A stretch of DNA of 21,838 nt, from contig JAHIGH010000117.1 in NCBI GenBank assembly GCA_018900295.1, positions 1-21,838 of the forward strand, given 5' to 3'. The notes beneath the pieces are model-generated. The model had not been told where the DNA came from. It saw only the letters and a program-made list of their open reading frames with translations, and did not search any database. Shown one piece after another: positions 7,789-14,922 of the stretch. Both the position numbers and the translations under genes were made by a program. Position 1 is the stretch's first letter, and every line of letters starts with the position of its first letter. The stretch is from Patescibacteria group bacterium (lineage in GTDB: Bacteria > Patescibacteriota > Microgenomatia > Levybacterales > UBA12049).

Positions 7789-10020
7789 TTATAGTCTTGT
7801 TCTTCTTAATAACAAGGCATTAAATACCACAATTATGGATGAGGCACTCATGAGAAGCGCAGCCCATTCGGGTCTTAATAATATTCCAAAACTAGGATAG
7901 AGAACACCCGCTGCTAAGGGAATGGCAAAAACATTGTATCCGGTTGCCCAAACGAGATTTTGAACCATTTTTGCATTTGTTTTCCGGCTTAATGAAATTG
8001 CTTTTACCACGTCCAACGGATTATTTTTCATCAGCACAATATCTGCCGATTCCACGGCTACATCTGTTCCGGCTCCAATAGCTATGCCAACGTGTGCTTG
8101 TGTAAGGCTGGGCGCGTCATTGACACCGTCTCCCACCATGGCTACGATATTTCCTTCCTTTTGCAGTTGTTTTATCTTATTAACTTTATCCTCCGGTAGC
8201 ACCTGAGCAAAAACCGTATCCATATCAAGCTGTTTTCCAACTTCACCGGCTACGTCCAGGGTATCTCCTGTAAGCATTGCTGTCTTTATTCCCATATCGT
8301 GAAGCCTTTTAACGGCCTCTTTTGATTCTTCTCTAATAATATCCGCGAGAAGAATTATGCCGGCCAGTTGATTATCTACAGCCACGTAAACCGGTGTATT
8401 TCCGTTGTTTTCAGTTTTTGTAATGTCATCCCCTATTTCCATTTTTAATTCCTCCATCAGGGTTTTGTTACCAACGGTAATTTTTTTATCTTCAACTTTT
8501 CCAACTGCTCCTTTTCCGGGATATGATTTAAACTCTTTTATACCAGGTACTTCTAATTTTTTATTTTTGGCCTCATTGACAATTCCCCGGGCGATTGAAT
8601 GCTGTGATTGAATCTCTACAGCCGCGGCTAAACGCAGTATGTCATCCTGAGTGAAATGAGAGGATAGAATGACATTTGTTACGCCAAACTCTCCTTTAGT
8701 CAACGTTCCTGTTTTATCAAAAACAACATAATTTATTTTTCTGGCAATCTCCAAGCCCTTCATGTCTTTTATTAAAATGCCGTTTTTAGCGCCAAGAGTA
8801 GAAGTAATAGTAGTAACTACAGGAATAGCCAAGCCCAATGCATGAGGGCAGGCGACAACGATAGCTGCTACAGCAACTGTCGCGGCGAAGACTGCGCCAC
8901 GGGGGGAGACAAACATCCAGAAAGCAAAGGATGATAAACCGGCAACTACGGCAACATAAAACAAGACACCCGCAGCCTGATCAGCTAAATGCTGAACGTT
9001 AGGTTTTGAGGCCTGAGCTTCTCTTATCAACTTCATAATTTGGGAGATGGCTGTATCAGCTCCGGTTTTGGAAACTTCAACAGTTAGAGACCCATCCTGA
9101 TTGATTGTTCCGCCGATTACTTTATCGCCTTTTTTCTTGTTAATCGGTCTTGATTCACCGGTAACCATTGATTCGTTTACAGAGCTTTCTCCGTCTATTA
9201 CCAGTCCGTCCACCGGAATTTTTTCACCCGGCTTAACCAAAACTCTGTTACCTATTTTAAGTTCAGTGGTATTAATATCCATAATATTTCCATTTTGAAT
9301 AAGATGCGCGGAGGGGGGAATAAGTTTGGCCAGTTCTGCCAGAGCGCCTGTTGCGCCCCTGACAGCCCGCATTTCCAGCCAATGACCTAATAGAAAAACA
9401 GAAATAAGAGTGGATATTTCCCAATAGAGAGATTCCCCCGGAAAAAGGAATGTCGCGGCAACCGAAAAGGCATAACCCACTGTTATGGCAAAAGCCACCA
9501 GAGTCATCATTCCCGGATTTTTTGAGGAAAGCTCGCCTTTGGCCCCTTTAAAAAAGGGCAGGCCTCCGTAAAAAAAGATAGATGTTCCGATTAGAAATAA
9601 AACCAGCTCGCGGCCGGGGAATGTGAGGCTTATATTCAACCACATCTGGATCATCGGGGAAAGGAGCATTGACAATAAAACTAAAGGTAAGGTAATAATA
9701 AAGCGCCTCTTAAAATCGTGTTCCATTGATGTATGATCCTCATGTCCAACGTGCTCTGAATTCATAGGAACAAGTTTCATTCCACACTTAGGACAATTAC
9801 CAGGAGTATCCTGTATTACGTCAGGATCCATTGGACATGTATAGAAAATTTCTTGATTTTGATGGGTATTTTCTTTTGGAGTGTGAGAAGTATGTTGCAT
9901 GGATTCCATTCCACCATGTGATTGCTCATCCATTTCGATCAAAGTCATCCCGCATTTAGGACATTTTCCCGGCTTGTCCGATTGTATTTCAGGATGCATT
10001 GGACAGGTATACATTTTCAT
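7789..10020 (-). CDS. copB: CPH-type (CopB-like) heavy-metal P-type ATPase with two N-terminal metal-binding zinc-ribbon-like modules
   Basis: A 743-residue P1B ATPase. The N-terminus holds two copies of a YTCPMxP...CPKCGM module (residues 4-25 and 60-81), the short heavy-metal-binding domain found on CopB/SilP-type pumps, separated and followed by His/Met-rich stretches. Core motifs are TGES (287-290), CPH (391-393), DKTGT (435-439), TGDT (584-587) and GDGVNDAP (630-637). Helix 8 has MSASS (724-728). The usual SEHP of the nucleotide domain reads SQHS (472-475). CPH with MSxSS marks the P1B-3 subgroup, linked to Cu(2+), Cu(+) or Ag(+) export. It lies 15 bp behind the repressor gene and is presumably the first pump induced when the repressor lets go. 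Confidence 0.92.
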   Translation of the reverse strand: MKMYTCPMHPEIQSDKPGKCPKCGMTLIEMDEQSHGGMESMQHTSHTPKENTHQNQEIFYTCPMDPDVIQDTPGNCPKCGMKLVPMNSEHVGHEDHTSMEHDFKRRFIITLPLVLLSMLLSPMIQMWLNISLTFPGRELVLFLIGTSIFFYGGLPFFKGAKGELSSKNPGMMTLVAFAITVGYAFSVAATFLFPGESLYWEISTLISVFLLGHWLEMRAVRGATGALAELAKLIPPSAHLIQNGNIMDINTTELKIGNRVLVKPGEKIPVDGLVIDGESSVNESMVTGESRPINKKKGDKVIGGTINQDGSLTVEVSKTGADTAISQIMKLIREAQASKPNVQHLADQAAGVLFYVAVVAGLSSFAFWMFVSPRGAVFAATVAVAAIVVACPHALGLAIPVVTTITSTLGAKNGILIKDMKGLEIARKINYVVFDKTGTLTKGEFGVTNVILSSHFTQDDILRLAAAVEIQSQHSIARGIVNEAKNKKLEVPGIKEFKSYPGKGAVGKVEDKKITVGNKTLMEELKMEIGDDITKTENNGNTPVYVAVDNQLAGIILLADIIREESKEAVKRLHDMGIKTAMLTGDTLDVAGEVGKQLDMDTVFAQVLPEDKVNKIKQLQKEGNIVAMVGDGVNDAPSLTQAHVGIAIGAGTDVAVESADIVLMKNNPLDVVKAISLSRKTNAKMVQNLVWATGYNVFAIPLAAGVLYPSFGILLRPEWAALLMSASSIIVVFNALLLRRTRL

Positions 10021-10035
10021 AAGGTATTCATATAT

Positions 10036-10305
10036 TTACTGGTGAATCCTCTTAAATAATCTTAGCAGTTCTTCGATTGTTTTATCTTTTTCGTTTTGGA
10101 ACTGGTCAACAACATGCGTTTTTAAGTGCTTTTCAAAGATAAGCGCATCAAGGCTTTTGATGGAATTTTGAATAGCCAAACTCTGGTTGAGTAAATCTAT
10201 GCAATACTCATCTTCCTCTATCATTTTGAGGAGACCATTAAGTTGCCCTTTGATAATATTAATTCGCTTTTTAGCTAATTCCTTGACATCTTTATTTTTG
10301 TTCAT
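10036..10305 (-). CDS. csoR: CsoR/RcnR-family metal-sensing repressor
   Basis: This DUF156-family, all-helical DNA-binding protein is released from DNA on metal binding. I place the start at ATG 10305 (89 aa). The frame extends 13 codons upstream to a TTG, but that TTG is the -35 box of the gene's own promoter and the extension covers the operator. Conserved parts are RINIIKGQLNGLLKMIEED, YCIDLLNQ and KHLKTHV. With this start the putative ligands are Cys35, His60 and His64, the same numbers as in RcnR. Copper CsoR has Cys in the third place. RcnR's His3 is absent. The operator is of the CsoR TACCC/GGGTA type and the neighbours are copper pumps, so copper remains the likeliest signal. The mRNA appears leaderless. 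Confidence 0.9.
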   Translation of the reverse strand: MNKNKDVKELAKKRINIIKGQLNGLLKMIEEDEYCIDLLNQSLAIQNSIKSLDALIFEKHLKTHVVDQFQNEKDKTIEELLRLFKRIHQ

Positions 10306-10315
10306 ATATGATAAT

Positions 10316-10344
10316 AATATATACCCTGGTGGGGTATGTGTCAA
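10316..10344 (-). promoter_or_regulatory. csoR-copB promoter with CsoR operator inside the spacer
   Basis: The minus strand reads TTGACA (10344-10339), 17 bases, TATATT (10321-10316). The spacer holds the palindrome ATACCC-N5-GGGTAT (10321-10337 on the plus strand), nearly the same as TACCC/GGGTA operators bound by copper CsoR proteins. Repressor binding would block both promoter boxes. The ATG starts 11 bases after the -10 box, so transcription would begin about four bases before it. Confidence 0.88.
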
Positions 10345-10368
10345 GATCTACTCTTTGTTTTAGGTTTC

Positions 10369-10377
10369 TGATAAACT
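10369..10377 (+). promoter_or_regulatory. Extended -10 (TGnTAAACT) six bases before the lycopene-cyclase-like start
   Basis: TGATAAACT is followed by AAATAT and ATG 10384. The spacing matches the EamA and DUF5674 genes, which also have TGn plus TAAAAT six bases before the start codon. The csoR operator is about 32 bp upstream, so divergent control is possible. Confidence 0.35.
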
Positions 10378-10383
10378 AAATAT

Positions 10384-10679
10384 ATGATTGGATTCAAATA
10401 TGGATATCTTATAGCCAATTTATTTTTTCTTGGTGTTTGGCTTTTTATCTTTTGGCGAGTCAAAAAAATCGCGAAAGTAAATGCTCATCATGAGCCTGAT
10501 CGCCTCTTTTTTTTGGTCCTATTTCAGAGTTTTGGTACTTTGCTGATTATTGGAAACCGGAAATTGCTCTTCCCCTGGCAATCGGCGGAGTTGAGGATTT
10601 GCTATTTGGCTTCTTTATTGGCGGGATTAGCACTTTTGCGTACGAGTCGCTTTTTGTACGGGGTATTTGCAAATGCTAA
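10384..10679 (+). pseudogene. Lycopene-cyclase-domain-like membrane protein, broken by two frameshifts
   Basis: The frame starting at 10384 gives KYGYLIANLFFLGVWLFIFW and then loses sense. Dropping one A from the AAA at 10479-10481 moves to a frame reading MLIMSLIAS. Dropping one T from the T8 run at 10507-10514 moves to a third frame reading FGPISEFWYFADYWKPE, then GGVEDLLFGFFIGGISTFAYE, to a TAA at 10677-10679. Joined, these give about 97 residues with the KYGY-N and E-FW-F-DYW-P, EDLLFGF pattern of lycopene cyclase domain membrane proteins. An open 106-codon frame running through to 10704 is therefore mostly out of frame. Each shift is one extra base in a homopolymer or near one, so sequencing error is an alternative to true decay. 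Confidence 0.7.
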
Positions 10680-10719
10680 GAGTGGTTTTATTTTGACGTC
10701 TTGAATTATTTATTATGAA

Positions 10720-10748
10720 CTGACAAAAAAGAATTAGAACAGTAAAAT
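10720..10748 (+). promoter_or_regulatory. Sigma70-type promoter for the NhaC-like gene
   Basis: CTGACA (10720-10725), 17 bases, TAAAAT (10743-10748). Transcription would start near 10755, giving a leader of roughly 17 A/T-rich bases without a Shine-Dalgarno before ATG 10772. Confidence 0.55.
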
Positions 10749-10771
10749 TAAATAAAATAATTTAAATTTAT

Positions 10772-12199
10772 ATGGATAAAATAATCTGGCTTTCTGTTTT
10801 ACCTCCGCTTTTAACGATCACTATTGCAATTTGGTCCAAAAAAATCATTCCTTCTCTTTTAATTGGATTACTTGTAGGGAGTTATTTTTTATATCCAACT
10901 GTCACTGGCGGTTCTGAAACCGCTGTGGATCAGATTGTAAAAACACTCAGTGATAAAGATAATTTACAGGTTCTTTTGTTTCTGTATTTATTCAGCGGCT
11001 TAGTCGCTCTTATAAAAAAATCAGGCGGTATAAAAGCTTTTTCTGACCTAGCAGAAAAATATATTAAAAGCAAGAAAGGCGTATTCTTTACTTTATGGGC
11101 TTTAATTCCTGTTACTTTTATTGACTGCGGCTTTAGGGTAGTTGGGGCAGGATCAATTACCCGTTCACTCGCCGAAAAGAATGGCATAGCTAAAGAACGG
11201 CTTGCATTTATGCTAAATAATACGGCAAGTCCTGTTGTAGAACTTATACCAATAGCCACTACTTATGTAGGTTTTAATATAGCTATTATTGGTCAGGGTT
11301 TAAGAAATGCCGGAATTTCGGAAAATAATTCCGCTTATTCTATTTGGCTTAAAGCAATTCCTTTAGAATTTTTCAGTATTGTGATAATTGGAGTAACCTT
11401 TCTTTCTATCTTTTTTCAGTTCTCAAAACCTGTTAAAAATATAAACGAATCTCATATTAAAAAGAGCGATGGCATGATGAATATGAATATAGAAAACAAT
11501 AGGCCTGAATTAAAACCAAGGGTAATTAATCTTATTATTCCAATGTTATGCGTTGTCCTATTAAGTTTATTTTTCTTTTGGTTTTTTGGGAGAAGTAAAT
11601 CTAATGATACTTCCATTATATCCGCAATAACTAATACGGAACCAAATAGAGCAATGCTTGTCGCTTTATTTATTTCAATAATTATATCCGCAATCTTTTA
11701 TCTATTTCAAAGATATGACTTAAAAAAAATGACAACTGATTTTATATCGGGCGGGAATGAAATTATGACCACTTTAACTATTCTTATAATAGCCTGGTCA
11801 TTGGCTTCCGTTTCGCAGGATTTGGGTTTGAGCAGTTTCATGCAGCAACAGTTAGGTAATTCCTTGCCTGCCTGGAGTGCTCCTGTTCTGCTTTTTTTGT
11901 TATCTTCCGCCGTAACTTATTTCATCGGTTCAGGATGGGGAGCCGCTTCATTGATTATACCATTCGCAATACCCCTTGCGGTCTCGATTAATTCAACTAT
12001 CCCTCTTTGCGTTGCCGCAGTAATCACCGGAGGAACATTTGGAGATATTACTTCACCTGTCGCGGGAATGACCAATATGTCGTCTAATATAGCTCGCGCT
12101 GACCATGTAAAATATATTAAATATGCCAATCCTTATAATTTTATTTCGGCAGGTATTGCTGCAGTTTTATTTTTAATCACAGGATTTTTTTATAGGTGA
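10772..12199 (+). CDS. NhaC-family Na+/H+ antiporter-like protein
   Basis: This 475-residue protein has about 11-12 membrane helices. Family-like signatures are NNTASPVVELIP (149-160), GSGWGAASLIIPFAIPL (386-402) and GGTFGDITSP (420-429), each resembling the NhaC/ion-transporter pattern of a broken helix with Ser/Thr and acidic residues. Asp118 and Glu157 in hydrophobic surroundings are candidates for ion binding. It would exchange sodium for protons, or another charged solute, across the membrane. It stands alone on the plus strand with its own promoter and is followed by a long gap. NhaC relatives also include dicarboxylate/amino-acid exchangers, so the substrate is not certain. Confidence 0.82.
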   Translation: MDKIIWLSVLPPLLTITIAIWSKKIIPSLLIGLLVGSYFLYPTVTGGSETAVDQIVKTLSDKDNLQVLLFLYLFSGLVALIKKSGGIKAFSDLAEKYIKSKKGVFFTLWALIPVTFIDCGFRVVGAGSITRSLAEKNGIAKERLAFMLNNTASPVVELIPIATTYVGFNIAIIGQGLRNAGISENNSAYSIWLKAIPLEFFSIVIIGVTFLSIFFQFSKPVKNINESHIKKSDGMMNMNIENNRPELKPRVINLIIPMLCVVLLSLFFFWFFGRSKSNDTSIISAITNTEPNRAMLVALFISIIISAIFYLFQRYDLKKMTTDFISGGNEIMTTLTILIIAWSLASVSQDLGLSSFMQQQLGNSLPAWSAPVLLFLLSSAVTYFIGSGWGAASLIIPFAIPLAVSINSTIPLCVAAVITGGTFGDITSPVAGMTNMSSNIARADHVKYIKYANPYNFISAGIAAVLFLITGFFYR

Positions 12200-12613
12200 G
12201 ACTTAATGAAGCTAGGATATTTTTTAGTCCTCCTTACTTAGGGCACTTGATTAAGATCGCTTCGATTCTAAAATTGATGGGAAGGTTAGTATGCATAAGT
12301 ATATTAGAGCATATTATACTCCTGAAAAAAAATCTAATATTTTACCTTTAAGACCAGTCAATTAAAAGATGTAATGGTTACCAGCTCTCGGCCTTATGGT
12401 CGGAGATTTATGTATAGAGTTGTTAATTACGTTTTTTCCCACTCATGAAGTCTTTTATCCAGTTTATATAATTTATATCTTGATGAAAAAGAGTTTTTGG
12501 CTAATCTTTGTTTATATTCCCATATTCTTTTTATTAAATTATTAACATAGTAACTATCGAACATCCAATGATTATTAACCTTTCTTTATTCATACATAAA
12601 ATATAGAGCTTTA
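12200..12613. other. Gap of 414 bp: one small ORF, a weak stem-loop, otherwise nothing seen
   Basis: Apart from the 45-codon ORF at 12427-12564 on the minus strand, I see only a stem-loop at about 12385-12405 (CTCTCGGCC and GGTCGGAG with a TTAT loop). It has no T-run on either side, so it is not a convincing terminator for the antiporter or for the converging DUF5676 operon. No long reading frame, tRNA or repeat was found. Confidence 0.5.
12427..12564 (-). CDS. Possible small basic protein, 45 residues
   Basis: ATG 12564 to TAA 12427. The product begins MFDSYYVNNLIKRIWEYKQR and ends LDKRLHEWEKT; it is rich in Lys, Arg, Tyr and Trp and could form amphipathic helices. AAAGG lies 14-18 bases before the ATG, rather far for a ribosome site. 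It lies downstream of the DUF5676 gene on the same strand. I recognise no family. The amino acid mix looks more like protein than noise, but the length makes chance quite possible. Confidence 0.35.
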   Translation of the reverse strand: MFDSYYVNNLIKRIWEYKQRLAKNSFSSRYKLYKLDKRLHEWEKT

Positions 12614-12877
12614 CTATTTCGACCAGCGATTATATAACGAGACAATGCCATATACTGTCACCCAAGTAAGGCCTGATGCGCTCACCAAACCAAGAACTAT
12701 ATTTTCCAGATTTGGAGAGGATGTTGTTTTAGCTAATTCAAGATTTATGGTATGCGTCCAAGACTGAGCAATTAAAAAGAGTAAATCGGGCGCAATAAAG
12801 GATAAAAGAGCGCAGGCCGTAACCCATACTACCATTACTATTGCGACTGCATTTGCTAATATTATTGGTTTTAACAT
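12614..12877 (-). CDS. DUF5676-like small membrane protein
   Basis: Two-helix membrane protein of 87 residues from the ATG at 12877. A GTG at 12886 gives 90 residues and overlaps the upstream stop as GTGA. AGAGGAAG lies seven to eight bases before the ATG but touches the GTG, so I prefer the ATG. The pattern of a long first helix, then INLELAKTT...NIVLGLVSASGLTWVTVYGIVSLYNR, resembles the DUF5676 family, small proteins often found near heavy-metal genes. Its function is unknown. It is co-transcribed with the ICMT-like gene from the promoter with box 2. Confidence 0.7.
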   Translation of the reverse strand: MLKPIILANAVAIVMVVWVTACALLSFIAPDLLFLIAQSWTHTINLELAKTTSSPNLENIVLGLVSASGLTWVTVYGIVSLYNRWSK

Positions 12878-12882
12878 TTTTT

Positions 12883-13539
12883 TCACTTCCTCTCTTCTAT
12901 TTTTATTGTTAAATTTGATAGGCTTGGCAGGAAAGGCGGGGTTTTATTTTTATATTCTTCATATTCCCCGCCAAAATTCTTACTCATCTCTTTTTCTTCA
13001 ACACTCGCGAGCTTTTTGTACATAAAGACAAGAATAGGGAACATAATAAGGGTCGGGATTGTCGGCCATTGAAGCAGGAATCCAAACATAATAACGACAA
13101 ATCCAACGTATTGCGGATGCCTTATATATGCATACAGTCCTGTTTTCGCGAGACTGTTTTTCTTTTGCGCTTTATATAACACATCCCACGCTGACGCCAG
13201 TAGCGAAAACCCCGCAATAATAAAAACGATACTCAAAATATGGAAAGAATCGAAATGGGGATCACCTTTCCATCCGAATAAGACCTCCCATAAGTGTCCG
13301 GAGTTATGTGAATAGAGATTCAGGTCTGGAAATTTAGAACTAAGCCACCCGGAAAGAAGATAAATAGTAAGTGGAAACCCATACATTTCTGTAAAGAGAG
13401 CGACAATAAAGGCAGAAAACGCGCCAAACGACCTCCAATCACGAATATTTTTAGGTTTTGTGAAGCTATATGCAAATATAATAAAGACGAGTGAATTTAT
13501 TATCACCAACAGCCATAAATTATACGCCTGCTCATTCAT
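12883..13539 (-). CDS. Isoprenylcysteine carboxyl methyltransferase (ICMT)-like membrane protein
   Basis: A 218-residue protein with about five helices. The C-terminal half carries the ICMT/PEMT fold signature: TGLYAYIRHPQYVGF (133-147), followed by an acidic EEKEM (181-185) and YEEYKNKTPPFLP (193-205). These bind S-adenosylmethionine in the family. Bacterial members methylate small lipids or unknown targets, since prenylated proteins are not expected here. The gene heads an operon with the DUF5676 protein. The promoter carries the same direct-repeat box as the copper fusion gene and the two-component system, which suggests a membrane-modification role in the metal or envelope stress response (inferred). 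Confidence 0.8.
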   Translation of the reverse strand: MNEQAYNLWLLVIINSLVFIIFAYSFTKPKNIRDWRSFGAFSAFIVALFTEMYGFPLTIYLLSGWLSSKFPDLNLYSHNSGHLWEVLFGWKGDPHFDSFHILSIVFIIAGFSLLASAWDVLYKAQKKNSLAKTGLYAYIRHPQYVGFVVIMFGFLLQWPTIPTLIMFPILVFMYKKLASVEEKEMSKNFGGEYEEYKNKTPPFLPSLSNLTIKIEERK

Positions 13540-13561
13540 ATTTATTATTCTTATTCATTAC

Positions 13562-13594
13562 ACATTATCATCTTTTCATTAAGGAATCATGAAG
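13562..13594 (-). promoter_or_regulatory. Promoter with PmrA-like direct repeat (box 2) ahead of the ICMT-like operon
   Basis: The minus strand reads CTTCAT (13594-13589), GATTC, CTTAAT (13583-13578). A -10 candidate, TAATGT, lies at 13567-13562, 10 bases on; GATAAT (13569-13564) overlaps it. The box is identical to box 1 in both half-sites and joins directly onto an upstream CTT-repeat tract. Confidence 0.62.
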
Positions 13595-13612
13595 AAGAAG
13601 AAGAAGAAGAAG
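13591..13612. repeat. Trinucleotide tract (GAA)7
   Basis: Twenty-two bases of perfect GAA repeat lie between the DUF2933 stop and box 2. The last repeat unit forms the CTTCAT half-site on the minus strand. Slippage here could change spacing upstream of the activator site. Confidence 0.9.
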
Positions 13613-13616
13613 CGTT

Positions 13617-13850
13617 TCAGTGCTTATGTCCGCCATTTTTCATCATAAAGATATGGAGTAAGGGACAAGCGAGTAGTATAGCGGCGAATAGAAGCGTACC
13701 AATTGGAACACTAAAGAAAAATGTGGCTATAAAAGCTATCGCCAGAAGTAATACACATATGGTTCCTATCTTCATAAATCGGGAATAAGATTTTTGCGCT
13801 TCTGTTTTAGCTTCAGTTTGATTTATTGTTGGCCCGTGACTTGACTGCAT
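13617..13850 (-). CDS. DUF2933-like small membrane protein with His/Met tail
   Basis: A 77-residue protein: a polar N-terminus with HGP, two membrane helices (about 27-47 and 49-64), and the tail CPLLHIFMMKNGGHKH. The CPLLHxFMM...GGHxH pattern matches DUF2933, small proteins from metal-resistance gene groups. The Cys, His and Met residues at the end could bind copper at the membrane surface. AGGAG stands six bases before the ATG. The gene has its own promoter with box 4 directly behind the histidine kinase gene. Confidence 0.75.
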   Translation of the reverse strand: MQSSHGPTINQTEAKTEAQKSYSRFMKIGTICVLLLAIAFIATFFFSVPIGTLLFAAILLACPLLHIFMMKNGGHKH

Positions 13851-13867
13851 ATATGTCTCCTGGGGAA

Positions 13868-13900
13868 AGTATACTAAATAAAGATTAATAAAACATGAAG
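13868..13900 (-). promoter_or_regulatory. Promoter with PmrA-like direct repeat (box 4) ahead of the DUF2933-like gene
   Basis: The minus strand reads CTTCAT (13900-13895), GTTTT, ATTAAT (13889-13884), 10 bases, then TATACT (13873-13868) as the -10. One half-site differs by one base from boxes 1 and 2; the 11-bp period and the distance to the -10 are kept. Confidence 0.6.
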
Positions 13901-13903
13901 ATT

Positions 13904-14920
13904 CTATGCGAGAGTGTTAATACTTGGTAAAATGACAATAACCGTTGTTCCTTTTCCATCTATACTTTTCACTTTTATTTTACCTTTATGGCTGTGAATA
14001 ATAGATTGTGTTATTGCCATGCCCAAGCCCGATCCAAACGTTTTGTCCGTTGACTCGCCGCGATAAAATCTTTCAAATATATGGGGCAAGTCTTTCTCTG
14101 TAATTCCCATTCCTGTATCATTCACTTGTATTTTTGCATGATGATGTTCTTTTTTTAATAAGATATGAATTTTTCCTTTTCGCGATGTGTATTTTACGGC
14201 GTTTTCCAGAATATTGAGAAACGCGCGGGCTAATTTATCTTTACTTCCGATACCGACAACATATACATTTGTATCAAATGTCTTTTCAATAGTAATTTCT
14301 TTTCTTTTTGCTAATTTATAAATAACTTCATAAACTTCTAAAAGAAGTTCCGACAGATTCACGGGTTTGGTTATATCATCCGCATTATTTGAATCCGACC
14401 AAGCAAGATCGAGAATGTTATTGAGTGTCTTCGATTGTCTTTGCGCGTCAATTAATGCTTCCTCCAGCGCTTCTTTATACTCTTCCTTTGTCCTGTTTTT
14501 TGAAAGCGCTACTTCTACGCCGCTTTGAAGTGTAGCTGACGGAGTTTTTAGTTCATGCGCAACATCGGTAATTAACTGACGTTCACGCTTAAAAGCGTCA
14601 TCCAGCCTATCGAGTAAATTATTAAATGATCGCGCAAGTTCGCCAATCTCATTTTCTCCACCAATATTCTGAATTCTTTCACTTAGATTTTTACTTGAAA
14701 TTAATTTAATACGTGATGACAAGTATGTCAGAGAACGCGTAATATAAAAAATAATGAAAAAACCAAGTACGGCTAATAGAATAAAAAGTAATATAAAATA
14801 TTCCGTGCCATAAGGTACAGCCAGTATGTGGACAACTAGGTAGAAAAAAACCGACAGGATAATAAGGCTCCCTATATACCAGATAATAAGTAATATCCGC
14901 AAGCTTTTAAGTCTTTTCAT
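13904..14920 (-). CDS. Sensor histidine kinase (CusS-like core, no extracytoplasmic domain)
   Basis: A 338-residue membrane kinase. Two helices (about 8-30 and 40-62) are joined by only about nine residues, so there is almost no sensor domain outside. A HAMP linker (about 62-112) follows, then a HisKA domain with VAHELKTP (His122 is the phosphorylated residue). The ATPase domain has the N box NILEN (236-240), G1 DTGMGI (268-273), F box FERFYR (282-287) and G2 GSGLGM (296-301). Kinases of this shape usually sense within the membrane or through a partner protein; the adjacent DUF2933-like protein is one candidate partner (inferred). Its ribosome site AAAGGAG lies inside the end of the regulator gene, two bases upstream of which the cistrons separate. 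Confidence 0.9.
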   Translation of the reverse strand: MKRLKSLRILLIIWYIGSLIILSVFFYLVVHILAVPYGTEYFILLFILLAVLGFFIIFYITRSLTYLSSRIKLISSKNLSERIQNIGGENEIGELARSFNNLLDRLDDAFKRERQLITDVAHELKTPSATLQSGVEVALSKNRTKEEYKEALEEALIDAQRQSKTLNNILDLAWSDSNNADDITKPVNLSELLLEVYEVIYKLAKRKEITIEKTFDTNVYVVGIGSKDKLARAFLNILENAVKYTSRKGKIHILLKKEHHHAKIQVNDTGMGITEKDLPHIFERFYRGESTDKTFGSGLGMAITQSIIHSHKGKIKVKSIDGKGTTVIVILPSINTLA

Positions 14921-14922
14921 TT

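Noticed and set aside
10306..10344. Thirteen-codon N-terminal extension of the CsoR-like protein from a TTG
   Set aside because: The TTG is the -35 box and the extension covers the operator and -10; the first ATG at 10305 fits family alignment.
12385..12405. Terminator hairpin behind the antiporter gene
   Set aside because: No U-tract follows the stem on either strand.
12375..12410. tRNA-like stretch with TGGTTA and a stem
   Set aside because: The anticodon stem does not form a seven-base loop and there is no T-arm or acceptor stem.
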